Assembly: GCA_030432635.1 (NCBI GenBank) | Contig: JAUIMB010000003.1 | Location: 270,825 to 334,824, forward strand | Reading direction: 5' to 3' | DNA length: 64,000 bases | DNA from: Bacteroidia bacterium | GTDB lineage: Bacteria > Bacteroidota > Bacteroidia > Flavobacteriales > Flavobacteriaceae | In this document: positions 1 through 8,727 of the stretch, one piece after another | Layout: every line of letters begins with the position of its first letter | Position numbering within the stretch: the stretch's first letter is position 1 | Made by a program: the position numbers and the translations under genes | Notes under the pieces: generated by a model | What the model saw: the letters and a program-made list of their open reading frames with translations, nothing else | What the model was told of the DNA's origin: nothing | Databases searched by the model: none

Positions 1-515
1 TTAAAAGTGGCATTACTCAAGAATTGAAAATTGACCAAAGTGTATCCCACAACGGTATTTGTCTTACTGTCGTATCCATAACCGATGACGAATATACGGT
101 AACTGCAATCAAGGAAACCATCGATAAGACCAATATTGGAACCCTAAGGGTAGAAGATGTTGTTAATTTAGAGCGTGCCATGAAATTAGGAGATCGACTG
201 GATGGACATATTGTACAGGGACATGTAGACCAAACAGGTATTTGTGAACAAATCACCAATCAAAATGGAAGTTGGTTGTTTCAGTTCAGTTATGACGACA
301 CTCTTGGAAATGTAACCATAGAGAAGGGTTCGATTACCGTGAATGGAGTGAGCTTAACAGTCGTAGATTCGGGTAAAAACAGTTTTAGTGTAGCGATTAT
401 TCCGTATACTTTCGAGCACACTAACTTCAAAAACCTCAATAAAGGCTCAAAAGTTAATTTGGAATTTGATGTTTTAGGTAAATATATTCAAAAGCTCTAT
501 GAAGCGAGGCAATAA
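1..515 (+). CDS. ribE: Riboflavin synthase, alpha chain (5'-truncated by window edge)
   Basis: Dismutates two 6,7-dimethyl-8-ribityllumazine molecules to riboflavin in the last step of flavin synthesis. About 170 residues are visible, reading in frame from base 3; a TTG at base 24 lies inside the protein and is not the start. The two lumazine-binding repeats can be recognised: the first ends with the HNGICLTV motif, and the second opens with DGHIVQGHVD and contains VNGVSLTVV. Compared with the usual length of about 195-200 residues, only the first 25 or so are missing. The end is intact and the next gene is convergent, so this is the last gene of its unit. Family identity is firm; the promoter and any FMN control lie outside the window. 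Confidence 0.95.
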   Translation, partial: KSGITQELKIDQSVSHNGICLTVVSITDDEYTVTAIKETIDKTNIGTLRVEDVVNLERAMKLGDRLDGHIVQGHVDQTGICEQITNQNGSWLFQFSYDDTLGNVTIEKGSITVNGVSLTVVDSGKNSFSVAIIPYTFEHTNFKNLNKGSKVNLEFDVLGKYIQKLYEARQ

Positions 516-716
516 TTAGTCTTTAGAGTTTTTCAGAGTCTTTCTAATACCGAGAAAGGCACCAATAACAAGAGCAATAGTGGTAAATCCGTCAATAGGT
601 AAACCTGGAGGCGGAGGCGGCATAGGCGGAGGTGGCTGGCCACCTTGAGCTACACAAACAGAACTTATTAAAACAAATAAGACCGAGGCTAAGATTTTTT
701 TGTTTTGTACTCTCAT
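516..716 (-). CDS. Small proline-rich membrane-anchored surface protein (PID-CTERM-like)
   Basis: A 66-residue protein of unknown function. It has an N-terminal signal peptide (MRVQNKKI... ending near VCVAQ), then a glycine/proline stretch (PPPPMPPPPPGLPIDG), then a hydrophobic segment (TTIALVIGAFLGI) and a basic tail. I chose the ATG at 716 because the signal peptide begins there; an in-frame ATG at 752 would put 12 unlikely residues in front. Short proteins with a Pro-rich stalk and a PID motif before a C-terminal transmembrane helix are widespread in Flavobacteriaceae, and I recall them being grouped as a CTERM-type sorting-signal class. The stop abuts the riboflavin synthase stop, so the two genes converge with no gap. 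Confidence 0.7.
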   Translation of the reverse strand: MRVQNKKILASVLFVLISSVCVAQGGQPPPPMPPPPPGLPIDGFTTIALVIGAFLGIRKTLKNSKD

Positions 717-762
717 TGTGGCGTAAATGTATAAAAAAATAGGTCTCAACAAAATTTAATAG

Positions 763-770
763 CAAAAATA
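763..770 (-). promoter_or_regulatory. Probable -7 box for the small PID protein
   Basis: The minus strand reads TATTTTTG, an exact match to the Bacteroidota -7 consensus TAnnTTTG, about 47 nt upstream of the chosen ATG at 716. No convincing -33 element is seen at 19-21 nt spacing. Confidence 0.4.
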
Positions 771-969
771 CATCCATAAAACGCAAAATATTCCGACGAA
801 ACGCAATGTTTTCTAAATTTTACGTTAAATTTTAATGAATTTCAAATATATGCTTTTTTATTATAACCAAAAGAAATTCGACATATTTTTCGTTTTAAAT
901 GCGTGTTATTATGGTTTTTATGAAAACACATACGATAATTAATGTATTCGAGTTTTCACTATTTTAAGT

Positions 970-1719
970 TTATTTGTGCATTTGGTCTAGAATATCAATC
1001 ACTTCAGCTTTTTTTCGCACAGAGACAGGCACGTTTTCTCCATTTTTTAACATCAAGTAACCACCATCGGTTTTTATAAAGGCACTGATATATCCTATGT
1101 TAATCAAATGACTTTGGTGAACGCGAACAAAACCATGAGGTTTAAGCATGTCCGAAAAATATTTCAGGGTTTTTGTCACAAATACCTTCTTGCCGTCCTG
1201 AAGATGAAACATGGTATTATTGCTGTCTGATTCGCAACGTACAATATCATCAAGCCCAACGATGATGATCTTGTCTAGGGTGTGTAATGAAATTTTATCT
1301 GGTTTTTGTTCAGGAGATGATAAAGTATGCTTTAAAATATCCAGTCGCTCTTGACTAGGCTGAATCTGTTGTTTGGCCCTTGTAATTGCGTGTGCAAGTT
1401 CTTCCTCAGCATATGGTTTTAACACATAATCAATTGCTGCAAACTTGAAGGCTTTTATGGCAAATTCATCGCTAGCTGTTACAAAAATAATCTTAGACTT
1501 TAGTTCTGGGAATATTTCTAGGACATCGAAACCCGTACCATCGCCTAACATGATGTCCAAGAACAAAATGTCTGGTTGGTTTTTCCTCAGCTCCTTTGCA
1601 GCTTCCACAACACTTTTTGCTGTTCCTATAATTTTGATATCCTTATGATTGGTTTCGATATCACGTTTTAAAAGCTCTAAGGCATCATTGAAATCTTCTA
1701 CAATAATTGCTGTTAACAT
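970..1719 (-). CDS. LytTR-family DNA-binding response regulator
   Basis: A 249-residue cytoplasmic response regulator, likely the partner of the kinase immediately upstream. The receiver domain covers about residues 1-120: acidic pair E8/D9, phospho-acceptor D55 in LFLDIML, T81 and K101 of the KP motif. A LytTR DNA-binding domain fills about residues 140-245 (for example the segment VRVHQSHLINIGYI). The start codon lies 1 nt after the kinase stop, so translation is probably coupled. The target genes cannot be read from the sequence; LytTR regulators of this type usually bind paired direct repeats upstream of a few genes. No helix-turn-helix output is present. Confidence 0.93.
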   Translation of the reverse strand: MLTAIIVEDFNDALELLKRDIETNHKDIKIIGTAKSVVEAAKELRKNQPDILFLDIMLGDGTGFDVLEIFPELKSKIIFVTASDEFAIKAFKFAAIDYVLKPYAEEELAHAITRAKQQIQPSQERLDILKHTLSSPEQKPDKISLHTLDKIIIVGLDDIVRCESDSNNTMFHLQDGKKVFVTKTLKYFSDMLKPHGFVRVHQSHLINIGYISAFIKTDGGYLMLKNGENVPVSVRKKAEVIDILDQMHK

Positions 1720-1720
1720 A

Positions 1721-4700
1721 TTAGTAATCGGTTTCTAACGGAATTTCAAATACAATCATTGTACCTGAAACAATTCCGTCGTTATCTTTTAATTCTTTAA
1801 GTTGTAATGTGTCTTTTCCTGAAACTGATGCTAAGCGTTCTCTTGTAACTTTCAGGGCCATCGACTGATGATCGGTTTTTGTTTTGTGCTGTTGCGAACT
1901 ATAAATTCCAATTCCATTATCCATAACAGTAACAGACAACGTTGTTTTATTAGTATCAAACTTTATCTTAAGATCACCTCTTCTTGGTCCTTTTAGAATA
2001 CCATGACGAATTGCATTTTCAACAAAGGGCTGTACTAACATTGGAGGAATCAAGATTTCATCTGTATCTAAATCGGTGTTCACAATAATTTTATAATCAA
2101 AATTTTGTTCAGCCATTAATCGCTCGACTTCTATATAATGCCGTAAGGTTTTGATTTCCTGGCTTAAACTAATACTGTCTTTTCTGGAATTATTCAACGT
2201 TTCTCGTAACAATGTGGCAAAATTATTAACGGTTTGATTCATTTTTTCGGGTTTAGTGGAAGCCATGGCCTTGATACCATTCAATACATTAAAAATAAAG
2301 TGCGGATTCATTTGAAGTCGGAGTGCCTTCTGTTCTAAAGAGAGCAAATGGTTTTCTAACTCGAGGCGTTCTTTATCTCGTTTGTTCTTTTGTTTGATTC
2401 GTGTAACGTATTGGTAAACGATTATGGTAACCACCAACATAATCAACCCTATAACCGAAAATAAAAACCACCCTTTTTTATATACAGGAGGTTCTATATA
2501 GAATGAGAAACGTAACGGATCACTTTCTTTCCAACGGTGATTACGTGATTGCACCACAAAATCATGGTCACCAAAGTTAAGCTCTGAAAAATCCTGGGAT
2601 GTCTTGGTTGTCCATGGGCTCCAAGAATCGTTGTTCAATTTATATCGATATTCTATTCCATTGGGATGGTCGATATCAATGGTTTTGTAAGAAAAACTCA
2701 CTTGCCTTTGTTCCGAATGCAGCATGAGCGTTTTATCAGTGTTGATCCAAGCAGATAAATTGATAGTATCCACGCTTTTATATGCAACCTTAACATCTTC
2801 CAAGTAGAGTTTGGGCTTTTCGGTCTCTCCATCGCTTTCAGTTGGTTCGTATTCAGTAAGTCCATATAATGCTCCAAACCATAGATGACCTTTATCGTCT
2901 TTATCTACCGCATTTAAACATGTTTCAACACCTAGGAACCCTTCTTTTTTTCCAAAGAAAAAAGCGTCAATAATTTGATTGTCCTTATCAAGCTCAAATT
3001 TATCGACACCGCGTTCAGTACCTACCCATAGATACCCTTGATCGTCGAAGATCAGTTGGTAAATATTATCAGAAGCCCCTTTTTTTACACCGTTTAAAGG
3101 TTTGAAATTTTTATAACCGGATTGGTTGGACCACCAAACACCACTTCCAGCAGTTCCCAAAAAAAGGGTATTATTTTCAAAAAGGATGGAATTGATTGGC
3201 ACCTGTTTATCTAAAACAGCTCCAATATGTGTGACTTCATTATTTAAGATATAACCTAAATGACCGTTTTGCGTGGCATACCATAAACGGTGGTCATCAT
3301 CCATGACCATGTCCTTAATGTGAAGATCCATGACACCTTCTGATGTTCCGAATGTTTTTAGGATTTTCAGACTGTCATTTTCAGGTGTGTACCTAAATTT
3401 TACTATTCCATCAGAATAAGTGGCAGCATAAATCACTTGAGTGTCAACATGGACTTTCCGAATCCAATCAAAAGGAAAACCGCTTTCGGAATTTAAAATC
3501 TTGGACGTTTCAATCTCAAGCGGCAATGAGATTTTGGTGTTTTTTAAAGTGTCAATAACTATGGTATCCTTAATCATTTTTCCATGGAATAATAGGCCAC
3601 GACCATCTGAGCCAGCCCAAATATTCCCGTTTTCATCACTTGCAATGGTTTTTATTTTGACTTTGGAAAAGGCCTTTGGTATATTAACCACGTGAATGCC
3701 ATAATCATCGAGCTTCATGAGCCCTTTTTCGGAATTGGAAACCCAAACCGCCTTTTGTGAATGATGAACGGCATAGATTCGGTTTCCATTTAAACCCGTT
3801 TCTGTATTGTAGTGCTTGAAATTATTCTGAAAATATTTGTATAATCCACCTCCTGAAGTCGCAATCCAGATGTTAGACTGAAAATCCTGCAACACCTGTC
3901 TTACATGGGATACTGAAAGCCCATTGTTGTCATCAACAACAAAAAGTTCCTCATACGTGTTGCCATCAATAACCGAAACACCGTCGGTATCGGTAGATAT
4001 CCAAAGTTGATGAGTATTTAAAAGCACAACATCATTGATGCGTAAAGGTTCACGAATAAGGAATTGGTTATTGAAATCATGAATGTCAAAAACAATAGTT
4101 CCATCATTGAACGTTGATGCAAACACCTTTTGGTTATAAGCGACCAAGGCTTTAAAATTATTTTGTTCTAATTTTTCGATCGCTGAAGCATTTCCGTTGA
4201 GGTCATTTAATTTCCAAAGACCGTCTTGTGTGGCTAACCAATATAGGCCATCAACGTATAGAAGGTCATTTATTAGTTGATTATCGATAGAGGAATGAAG
4301 CTCTATTTTCTCAGCGGAAGTTCCATCGAGGATTTTATAAACACCCTGTTTTGTTAAAAGGTATATGTCGTTTTTAATCTCACAAATTTTATTGACCTCT
4401 GGTATTTCAATGTTGATGAAACGATGTTTTACCTTAACTGAAAGACCTTCTTTTGTTCCTATATATAAAGTGTCTTGTTTTGAGATTAGGGCATTGATAT
4501 AATTTGAAGGGAGTTGATCATTATCATTGAATACCACAAAATCATTTCCGTCAAAACGAGCCAATCCACCTCCTTGTGTTCCTATCCATAGATAGCCCTT
4601 GTCATCTTGAGTCATGGCATAGATTTGCGATTGTGGCAAACCATCCTCAAGGGTGAAGGCTTGTAGTTGTTTGTTTTGAGATATAGCAGAAACAGCTATT

Positions 4701-4744
4701 CCAAAACATAGCGCACAAAAAAGATATGTGATTTTAGTTTTCAA
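1721..4744 (-). CDS. Two-component sensor histidine kinase with beta-propeller sensor (LytS-type)
   Basis: A 1007-residue membrane sensor kinase. A signal-like N-terminus is followed by about 600 residues of two-component-regulator propeller repeats (recurring GYLWIGTxGGGL and LWIST/IWIATSGGG motifs), a Y_Y_Y domain at about 655-745, one transmembrane helix at about 757-780, a short coiled coil, and a PF06580-type kinase core. The phospho-acceptor motif NPHFIFN is near residue 814, the N-box PFVENAIRHG near 910 and the G-box DNGIGI near 955. The periplasmic propeller suggests sensing of an extracytoplasmic ligand; family members with SARP or AraC outputs sense glycans, but this one pairs with a LytTR regulator, so the ligand is open. 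The start is a TTG at 4744. A hairpin separates it from the SH3b gene upstream. Confidence 0.93.
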   Translation of the reverse strand: MKTKITYLFCALCFGIAVSAISQNKQLQAFTLEDGLPQSQIYAMTQDDKGYLWIGTQGGGLARFDGNDFVVFNDNDQLPSNYINALISKQDTLYIGTKEGLSVKVKHRFINIEIPEVNKICEIKNDIYLLTKQGVYKILDGTSAEKIELHSSIDNQLINDLLYVDGLYWLATQDGLWKLNDLNGNASAIEKLEQNNFKALVAYNQKVFASTFNDGTIVFDIHDFNNQFLIREPLRINDVVLLNTHQLWISTDTDGVSVIDGNTYEELFVVDDNNGLSVSHVRQVLQDFQSNIWIATSGGGLYKYFQNNFKHYNTETGLNGNRIYAVHHSQKAVWVSNSEKGLMKLDDYGIHVVNIPKAFSKVKIKTIASDENGNIWAGSDGRGLLFHGKMIKDTIVIDTLKNTKISLPLEIETSKILNSESGFPFDWIRKVHVDTQVIYAATYSDGIVKFRYTPENDSLKILKTFGTSEGVMDLHIKDMVMDDDHRLWYATQNGHLGYILNNEVTHIGAVLDKQVPINSILFENNTLFLGTAGSGVWWSNQSGYKNFKPLNGVKKGASDNIYQLIFDDQGYLWVGTERGVDKFELDKDNQIIDAFFFGKKEGFLGVETCLNAVDKDDKGHLWFGALYGLTEYEPTESDGETEKPKLYLEDVKVAYKSVDTINLSAWINTDKTLMLHSEQRQVSFSYKTIDIDHPNGIEYRYKLNNDSWSPWTTKTSQDFSELNFGDHDFVVQSRNHRWKESDPLRFSFYIEPPVYKKGWFLFSVIGLIMLVVTIIVYQYVTRIKQKNKRDKERLELENHLLSLEQKALRLQMNPHFIFNVLNGIKAMASTKPEKMNQTVNNFATLLRETLNNSRKDSISLSQEIKTLRHYIEVERLMAEQNFDYKIIVNTDLDTDEILIPPMLVQPFVENAIRHGILKGPRRGDLKIKFDTNKTTLSVTVMDNGIGIYSSQQHKTKTDHQSMALKVTRERLASVSGKDTLQLKELKDNDGIVSGTMIVFEIPLETDY

Positions 4745-4827
4745 TAGGGTTGTGTTATCTCATGCAACTTACAATTTTGAACGGAGTTTTTGAACTTGAA
4801 GTATTTATTATTTCAATAAGTATCTAA

Positions 4828-4860
4828 AAGCGCTGACATCATGTCGATGTTCAGCGCTTA
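4828..4860 (-). terminator. Probable terminator after the SH3b gene
   Basis: An inverted repeat built on AAGCGCTGA and TCAGCGCTT extends to about 13 bp with one bulge. On the minus strand it is followed by a short TTTT run. It lies between the SH3b stop and the kinase start. Confidence 0.6.
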
Positions 4861-4894
4861 AAGCATCAACTAACTATTAATCCAACCTAATTGT

Positions 4895-5632
4895 TTATTG
4901 TTCATCCAGCTGGCAGGTGTAAGCATATTCGGTAGCTTCAGGTTGCACTTGTGCCAAGGCAGCAAGGCTGGATGTTTGCATCAACGAATTGTTTTTGAAA
5001 ACAACATAAGATTTGCTATCATCTGTGTCGCAGCTTTCACCTTCGTTGCCACACAATGTAATCACATCGGTTTCGTAGGTGTTGTCTTTCTTCTTTAATA
5101 AGCTCACCAAGTTATGGTTGAGGTCTTCTGACTTTATAAAAATCTTATCAATTTCAGTTCCGTTTTTTACGGCTCTAACCTGGAAACGTTTGTAACCTTT
5201 ATAATCGACACCAGCTTCTCCAAAAACAAATTTGACTTCTGGGTTGATTTGGCTGACCATCGTCTTTTGGGAGATGAGTCCACCCCAAATCCAGCCAATT
5301 TGTGGACCCATTTTTATTTTGTACCATCGACTTTTTATACCATTAATGGTTTGAGGTGTTTTACTTTTGGCCAACAACCTAACGCTTGTGCCAATTTGAA
5401 GTGTAGTTAACTGTTCACATTGCGCAGAAGGGCAATCTCTTAAGGCAACATCGTCAGCCATTAAGTATTGTGTTGCCTTGGTCGCAGAGGTGGTATAGAC
5501 GTCAAACTCAACTTCCTGGGTTTGTCCATAGATATCAGAGGCGATAATGAAGATGGCTAAGATCATGATTGCTTGAAAGAGTTTTGAGAATCTAGTTGCG
5601 GTTTGGTTTTTGATGTTCTTTAAAGTTTTCAT
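4895..5632 (-). CDS. Secreted SH3b-domain protein of unknown function
   Basis: A 245-residue protein with a basic N-terminus, a hydrophobic signal or anchor segment (about 19-33, AIMILAIFIIA) and a likely cleavage near YGQ. A bacterial SH3 domain spans about residues 56-125, with typical features (VALRDCPS, WYKIKMG, GWIWGGLIS). The rest matches nothing I recognise and contains several cysteines (two in CGNEGESC, one near the C-terminus). SH3b domains often bind peptidoglycan or other envelope polymers, so an envelope role is plausible but unproven. It lies upstream of the sensor kinase on the same strand, separated by a hairpin. Confidence 0.72.
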   Translation of the reverse strand: MKTLKNIKNQTATRFSKLFQAIMILAIFIIASDIYGQTQEVEFDVYTTSATKATQYLMADDVALRDCPSAQCEQLTTLQIGTSVRLLAKSKTPQTINGIKSRWYKIKMGPQIGWIWGGLISQKTMVSQINPEVKFVFGEAGVDYKGYKRFQVRAVKNGTEIDKIFIKSEDLNHNLVSLLKKKDNTYETDVITLCGNEGESCDTDDSKSYVVFKNNSLMQTSSLAALAQVQPEATEYAYTCQLDEQ

Positions 5633-5684
5633 AGTATACGGTTTTATGGGTTTATACTTTCACCTTTTTTGGTGTTTGATACTT

Positions 5685-5692
5685 CAAAGATA
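5685..5692 (-). promoter_or_regulatory. Probable -7 box for the SH3b gene
   Basis: The minus strand reads TATCTTTG, an exact TAnnTTTG match, about 53 nt upstream of the ATG. No clear -33 TTTG is present at the expected distance. The remaining 220 nt up to the tRNA hold nothing I can identify. Confidence 0.4.
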
Positions 5693-5881
5693 TATTGAGT
5701 TCTAACCGAAATATGAGTGCTTCTAGTATTCGTTGAAACCAAACTAGAATTCGTAATGGTTTTGGGTTTAGTGTATCGAAGAGTCAATCAGAACAACGCT
5801 ATACTTCATTGTATATGATGTTTCTGGGTGTTTATTTGTAATTTGGACAGAGTAAAATAATCACGATTAACTTTGATGTAC

Positions 5882-5912
5882 AAAAAAAGCCCTTGCAAAT
5901 GCAAAAGCTTTT
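5882..5912 (-). terminator. Rho-independent terminator of the CAU tRNA
   Basis: On the minus strand a 12-bp stem (AAAGCTTTTGCA pairing with TGCAAGGGCTTT, two G-T pairs) with a tight loop is followed by a T run, 8 nt after the tRNA 3' end. Confidence 0.75.
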
Positions 5913-5919
5913 TGTGATG

Positions 5920-5993
5920 TGGTCCCACTTGGGCTCGAACCAAGGACCCTCTGATTATGAGTCAGATGCTCTAACCAACTGAGCTATGGGACC
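5920..5993 (-). tRNA. tRNA with CAU anticodon (Met, or Ile2)
   Basis: A complete 74-nt cloverleaf on the minus strand. The acceptor arm is GGTCCCA with TGGGACC, the D arm AGCTCAGTTGG, the anticodon stem-loop CTGACTCATAATCAG gives CAU, and the T arm contains GGTTCGAGCC. CCA is not encoded. Because elongator tRNA-Met and lysidine-modified tRNA-Ile both carry CAU, the amino acid cannot be settled by eye; the first base pair G1-C72 excludes most initiator tRNAs. It has its own terminator and is probably transcribed alone. Confidence 0.9.
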
Positions 5994-6067
5994 ATTGACT
6001 ATTGTCAATCTCTCTAGGGTTAAAGAGTTTGCAATATTACTACATATTTTAAAACACTGCAAGCAAT

Positions 6068-6472
6068 TTATTCTTTTATGTCTTGGCATAACTCAATGAG
6101 AACGCCGTTTGTAGCCTTTGGGTGTAAAAATGCAATAAGCTTATTATCTGCGCCTTTTTTGGGTTGATCATGAATCATTTTAAAGCCTTCACGTTTAAGT
6201 CGCTCGATTTCATTCTCAATGTCAGAAACCGCAAAGGCAATATGATGAATACCTTCTCCTTTTTTCTCAATGAATTTTGCAATCGGACTATCCTTTGAAG
6301 TCGCCTGTAGGAGTTCTATTTTATTTGGGCCAGCTTTAAAGAAAGAAGTCATAACACCCTCGCTTTCAACGGCCTCAATTTTATAGTGTGCTTTGCCAAA
6401 GAGCTTTCCAAATAAGGTGTTTGAAGCCTCGATATCCTTTACCGCAATACCAATGTGTTCTATTTTTTTCAT
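6068..6472 (-). CDS. mce: Methylmalonyl-CoA epimerase
   Basis: A 134-residue glyoxalase/VOC-fold enzyme that interconverts (R)- and (S)-methylmalonyl-CoA, linking methylmalonyl-CoA mutase to propionyl-CoA or succinyl-CoA metabolism. The two beta-alpha-beta-beta-beta modules are visible. Metal ligands are the His of EHIGIAV near the N-terminus, the His of GIHHIAFAV, and the Glu of VLIELCQ at the C-terminus. I chose the ATG at 6472, since the family begins MKKIEHIGIAV; an upstream in-frame ATG at 6490 adds six unsupported residues. It is divergent from rbfA. Confidence 0.92.
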   Translation of the reverse strand: MKKIEHIGIAVKDIEASNTLFGKLFGKAHYKIEAVESEGVMTSFFKAGPNKIELLQATSKDSPIAKFIEKKGEGIHHIAFAVSDIENEIERLKREGFKMIHDQPKKGADNKLIAFLHPKATNGVLIELCQDIKE

Positions 6473-6576
6473 ATCTATGGCCTGATTCATCAGGTCTCTC
6501 TTGTTTCAGCTTCCGTGAAAACGGAATTCTCATTAATAATAAATACTCAAAGTTAACATATTCCTTAATTATCGCC

Positions 6577-6584
6577 TATTTTTG
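6577..6584 (+). promoter_or_regulatory. Probable -7 box for rbfA
   Basis: TATTTTTG, an exact TAnnTTTG match, 25 nt upstream of the rbfA ATG. No TTTG is seen at the -33 position. Confidence 0.45.
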
Positions 6585-6609
6585 CAGATGATTACTTATT
6601 GTAGTAGCT

Positions 6610-7005
6610 ATGGAAGAAACGCAAAGACAAAAAAAAATAGGAGGTATCCTTCAACAGGATCTGGCTGAGATTTTACAAAAAGCAGCTACTGATGGTGGAT
6701 TGCGTGGTGTCATTATTTCGGTGACAAAAGTAAGTGTGACAACCGACCTATCAATAGCCAAGGTGTACTTGAGCATTTTTCCCAATAAGGAAGCAAAAGA
6801 ACTCCTCAACGGGATTCGTTCTAACACGGTTTTAATTAGACACGAAATGTCTCAGCGCACTAAAAACCAATTACGTCGTATGCCTAACCTCGAATTCTTT
6901 ATTGATGATTCCCTAGAATATATTGAAGGGATTGAGCGTTCCCTTAAGAGAGAGGATGACCCTATAAAAGATCAGGACCTTTTGGATAAACGTAAAAAAA
7001 AGTAG
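6610..7005 (+). CDS. rbfA: 30S ribosome-binding factor RbfA
   Basis: A 131-residue KH-fold protein that assists late 16S rRNA processing and 30S maturation, important in the cold. Typical features are the N-terminal RQKKIGGILQQDLAEIL helix, the VTKVSVTTDLSIAKVYLSI strand region, and the RMPNLEFFIDDSLEY C-terminal signature. It is slightly longer than the 115-120 residue norm because of a charged tail ending in KKRKKK-like residues. Its stop codon directly precedes the TTG of the permease gene, so the two are probably one transcription unit. Confidence 0.95.
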   Translation: MEETQRQKKIGGILQQDLAEILQKAATDGGLRGVIISVTKVSVTTDLSIAKVYLSIFPNKEAKELLNGIRSNTVLIRHEMSQRTKNQLRRMPNLEFFIDDSLEYIEGIERSLKREDDPIKDQDLLDKRKKK

Positions 7006-8208
7006 TTGAAAATTGCCTTATATATTGCTAAGCGCTATCTGTTTTCAAAAAGCAGCAATAACTCCATAAATATCATGACCATTATTGCGGCTTCAGGAAC
7101 AGTGATTGCAGCAACAGCCCTTTTTATTGTGCTTTCGGGATTTGCTGGCCTGAAAAGCTTCAGTTTGGAATTTTCTTCCTTTGTAGATCCCGATCTTAAA
7201 ATGTTCCCTTCCGAAGGGAAATCTTTTTTGATCTCGAAAGACGATTCACTCGCCTTAGAAAATATCCACGGTATTCAGGTCTATGCCCAAACCATAGAAG
7301 AGCGTGTTATCTTGGAGTTTGAAAATAAGCGTCAAATCGTGACCATGAAAGGCGTAGATGCTAATTTTAGATCGGTTACTGACATCGATTCCATGATTTA
7401 CTACGGAAATTGGCTTGAACACAACACAAATCAAATTGTCTCAGGTGGTGGTATTTCTAACAAATTGTCTTTTGGTGTTCTCGATTTGACAAGACATCAG
7501 AAAATATATGTGCCCAAACCTGGAAAGGGTCAAATCACATCGGTTAAAGGTGCCTTTAATTCGACAAGTGCTTATAACATAGGCATTTTTGATATTAATG
7601 AAGAATTGAACAATGAATACATCTTTGCCAACATTGAAATGGCAAGACAGCTCTTGAATTACCAAGAAAATCAAGTCACTTCGATTGAATTTAAATTACG
7701 ACCTGATGCCGATATGCCACGTGTCATTGAATCGCTTCAGAACATTTTCGGAAGTAGAATAACTATAAAGGACAGAGCGCAGCTCAACGACGCATTATAT
7801 AAAATGCTCAACACAGAAAATGTTGCCGTTTACCTTATTTTCACATTGGTAATTATCATAGCACTTTTTAACGTTGTTGGAGCATTGATCATGATGATTT
7901 TGGATAAAAAGGAATCGATAAGGACGTTGTTTAATTTGGGTACCACACCAAAAAAGATCAGGCAAATTTTCTTCCTTCAGGGAAGCTTAATGACAATTTT
8001 GGCTGGTACCTTTGGTACAATTATTGGCCTCATCATTGTCTTTCTTCAAAAACAATATGAATTCATTATGTTAACCCCTTCATTGCCATATCCTGTAGAG
8101 CTAAAGCTAATAAATGTTTTTATAGTGTTATTGACCATACTTGTACTTGGAACATTAGCATCGAAGCTAGCATCCCAACGCATTACCGCACAAATGGTAA
8201 GAGGTTGA
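7006..8208 (+). CDS. FtsX/LolC-family ABC permease (lipoprotein-release type)
   Basis: A 400-residue inner-membrane protein with the MacB/LolC layout: one transmembrane helix at about 22-45, a periplasmic domain of about 220 residues, then three helices at about 272-295, 318-342 and 365-388. The conserved FtsX region includes NVVGALIMMILDKKESIRTLFNLGTT. It most resembles LolC/E, which extract lipoproteins from the inner membrane for transfer to LolA. No ATPase partner is adjacent. The start is a TTG immediately after the rbfA stop, supported by the MKIALYIAKRYLFSK opening typical of these permeases. Confidence 0.85.
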   Translation: MKIALYIAKRYLFSKSSNNSINIMTIIAASGTVIAATALFIVLSGFAGLKSFSLEFSSFVDPDLKMFPSEGKSFLISKDDSLALENIHGIQVYAQTIEERVILEFENKRQIVTMKGVDANFRSVTDIDSMIYYGNWLEHNTNQIVSGGGISNKLSFGVLDLTRHQKIYVPKPGKGQITSVKGAFNSTSAYNIGIFDINEELNNEYIFANIEMARQLLNYQENQVTSIEFKLRPDADMPRVIESLQNIFGSRITIKDRAQLNDALYKMLNTENVAVYLIFTLVIIIALFNVVGALIMMILDKKESIRTLFNLGTTPKKIRQIFFLQGSLMTILAGTFGTIIGLIIVFLQKQYEFIMLTPSLPYPVELKLINVFIVLLTILVLGTLASKLASQRITAQMVRG

Positions 8209-8245
8209 CGTTTGGTAAACCCGACACCCTTTAAAAGTGTTTGAT

Positions 8246-8707
8246 ATGAATGCAGACGTTTTACTAAAACAAGACTTGATAGATCTATGCCAAGCATACG
8301 TAGATCAGCGTGTCCAAACCTTGCAAAACAGCATGCAAGATATTCAGAAGTCAATGGCTTCAGAAACCAAAAGTTCGGCTGGTGATAAGCATGAGACAGG
8401 TCGAGCAATGTTACAGCTCGAACGTGAAAAAATTGGTCAACAATTAGCGGAAGCAGAAAAACTCAATGGGATATTGTCACGAATCCCTTTAACCCAACCA
8501 TCAGGCATCATTGGGTTGGGAAGCATTGTTATTACTTCACAAGCTAATTATTTTATTAGTATAAGTGCAGGAGCGTTAAAGGTTGCTGAACAAACATTCT
8601 ATGCGATCTCTTCACAAACACCAATTGCTGAACTTTTATTGGGACAAACCGTAGGGAATTCCGTTGTATTTAGGACACAGCAGATACAAATCAAAAAGGT
8701 AAAATAA
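8246..8707 (+). CDS. GreA/GreB-like protein (often annotated 3-oxoacyl-ACP synthase)
   Basis: A 153-residue protein. The N-terminal half (about 1-75) is a predicted antiparallel coiled coil with the SSAGDKHETGRAML segment at its tip; the C-terminal half is a compact globular domain with GLGSIVIT and a hydrophobic strand pattern like the GreA FKBP-like domain. I infer an RNA polymerase secondary-channel protein of the Gre superfamily. It lacks the ketosynthase motifs that the common database label would require. The ATG at 8246 is preferred over the GTG at 8237. It follows the permease by 37 nt on the same strand and converges on the ABC ATPase. Confidence 0.65.
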   Translation: MNADVLLKQDLIDLCQAYVDQRVQTLQNSMQDIQKSMASETKSSAGDKHETGRAMLQLEREKIGQQLAEAEKLNGILSRIPLTQPSGIIGLGSIVITSQANYFISISAGALKVAEQTFYAISSQTPIAELLLGQTVGNSVVFRTQQIQIKKVK

Positions 8708-8727
8708 CCGATATTGATTTTTGTTGT

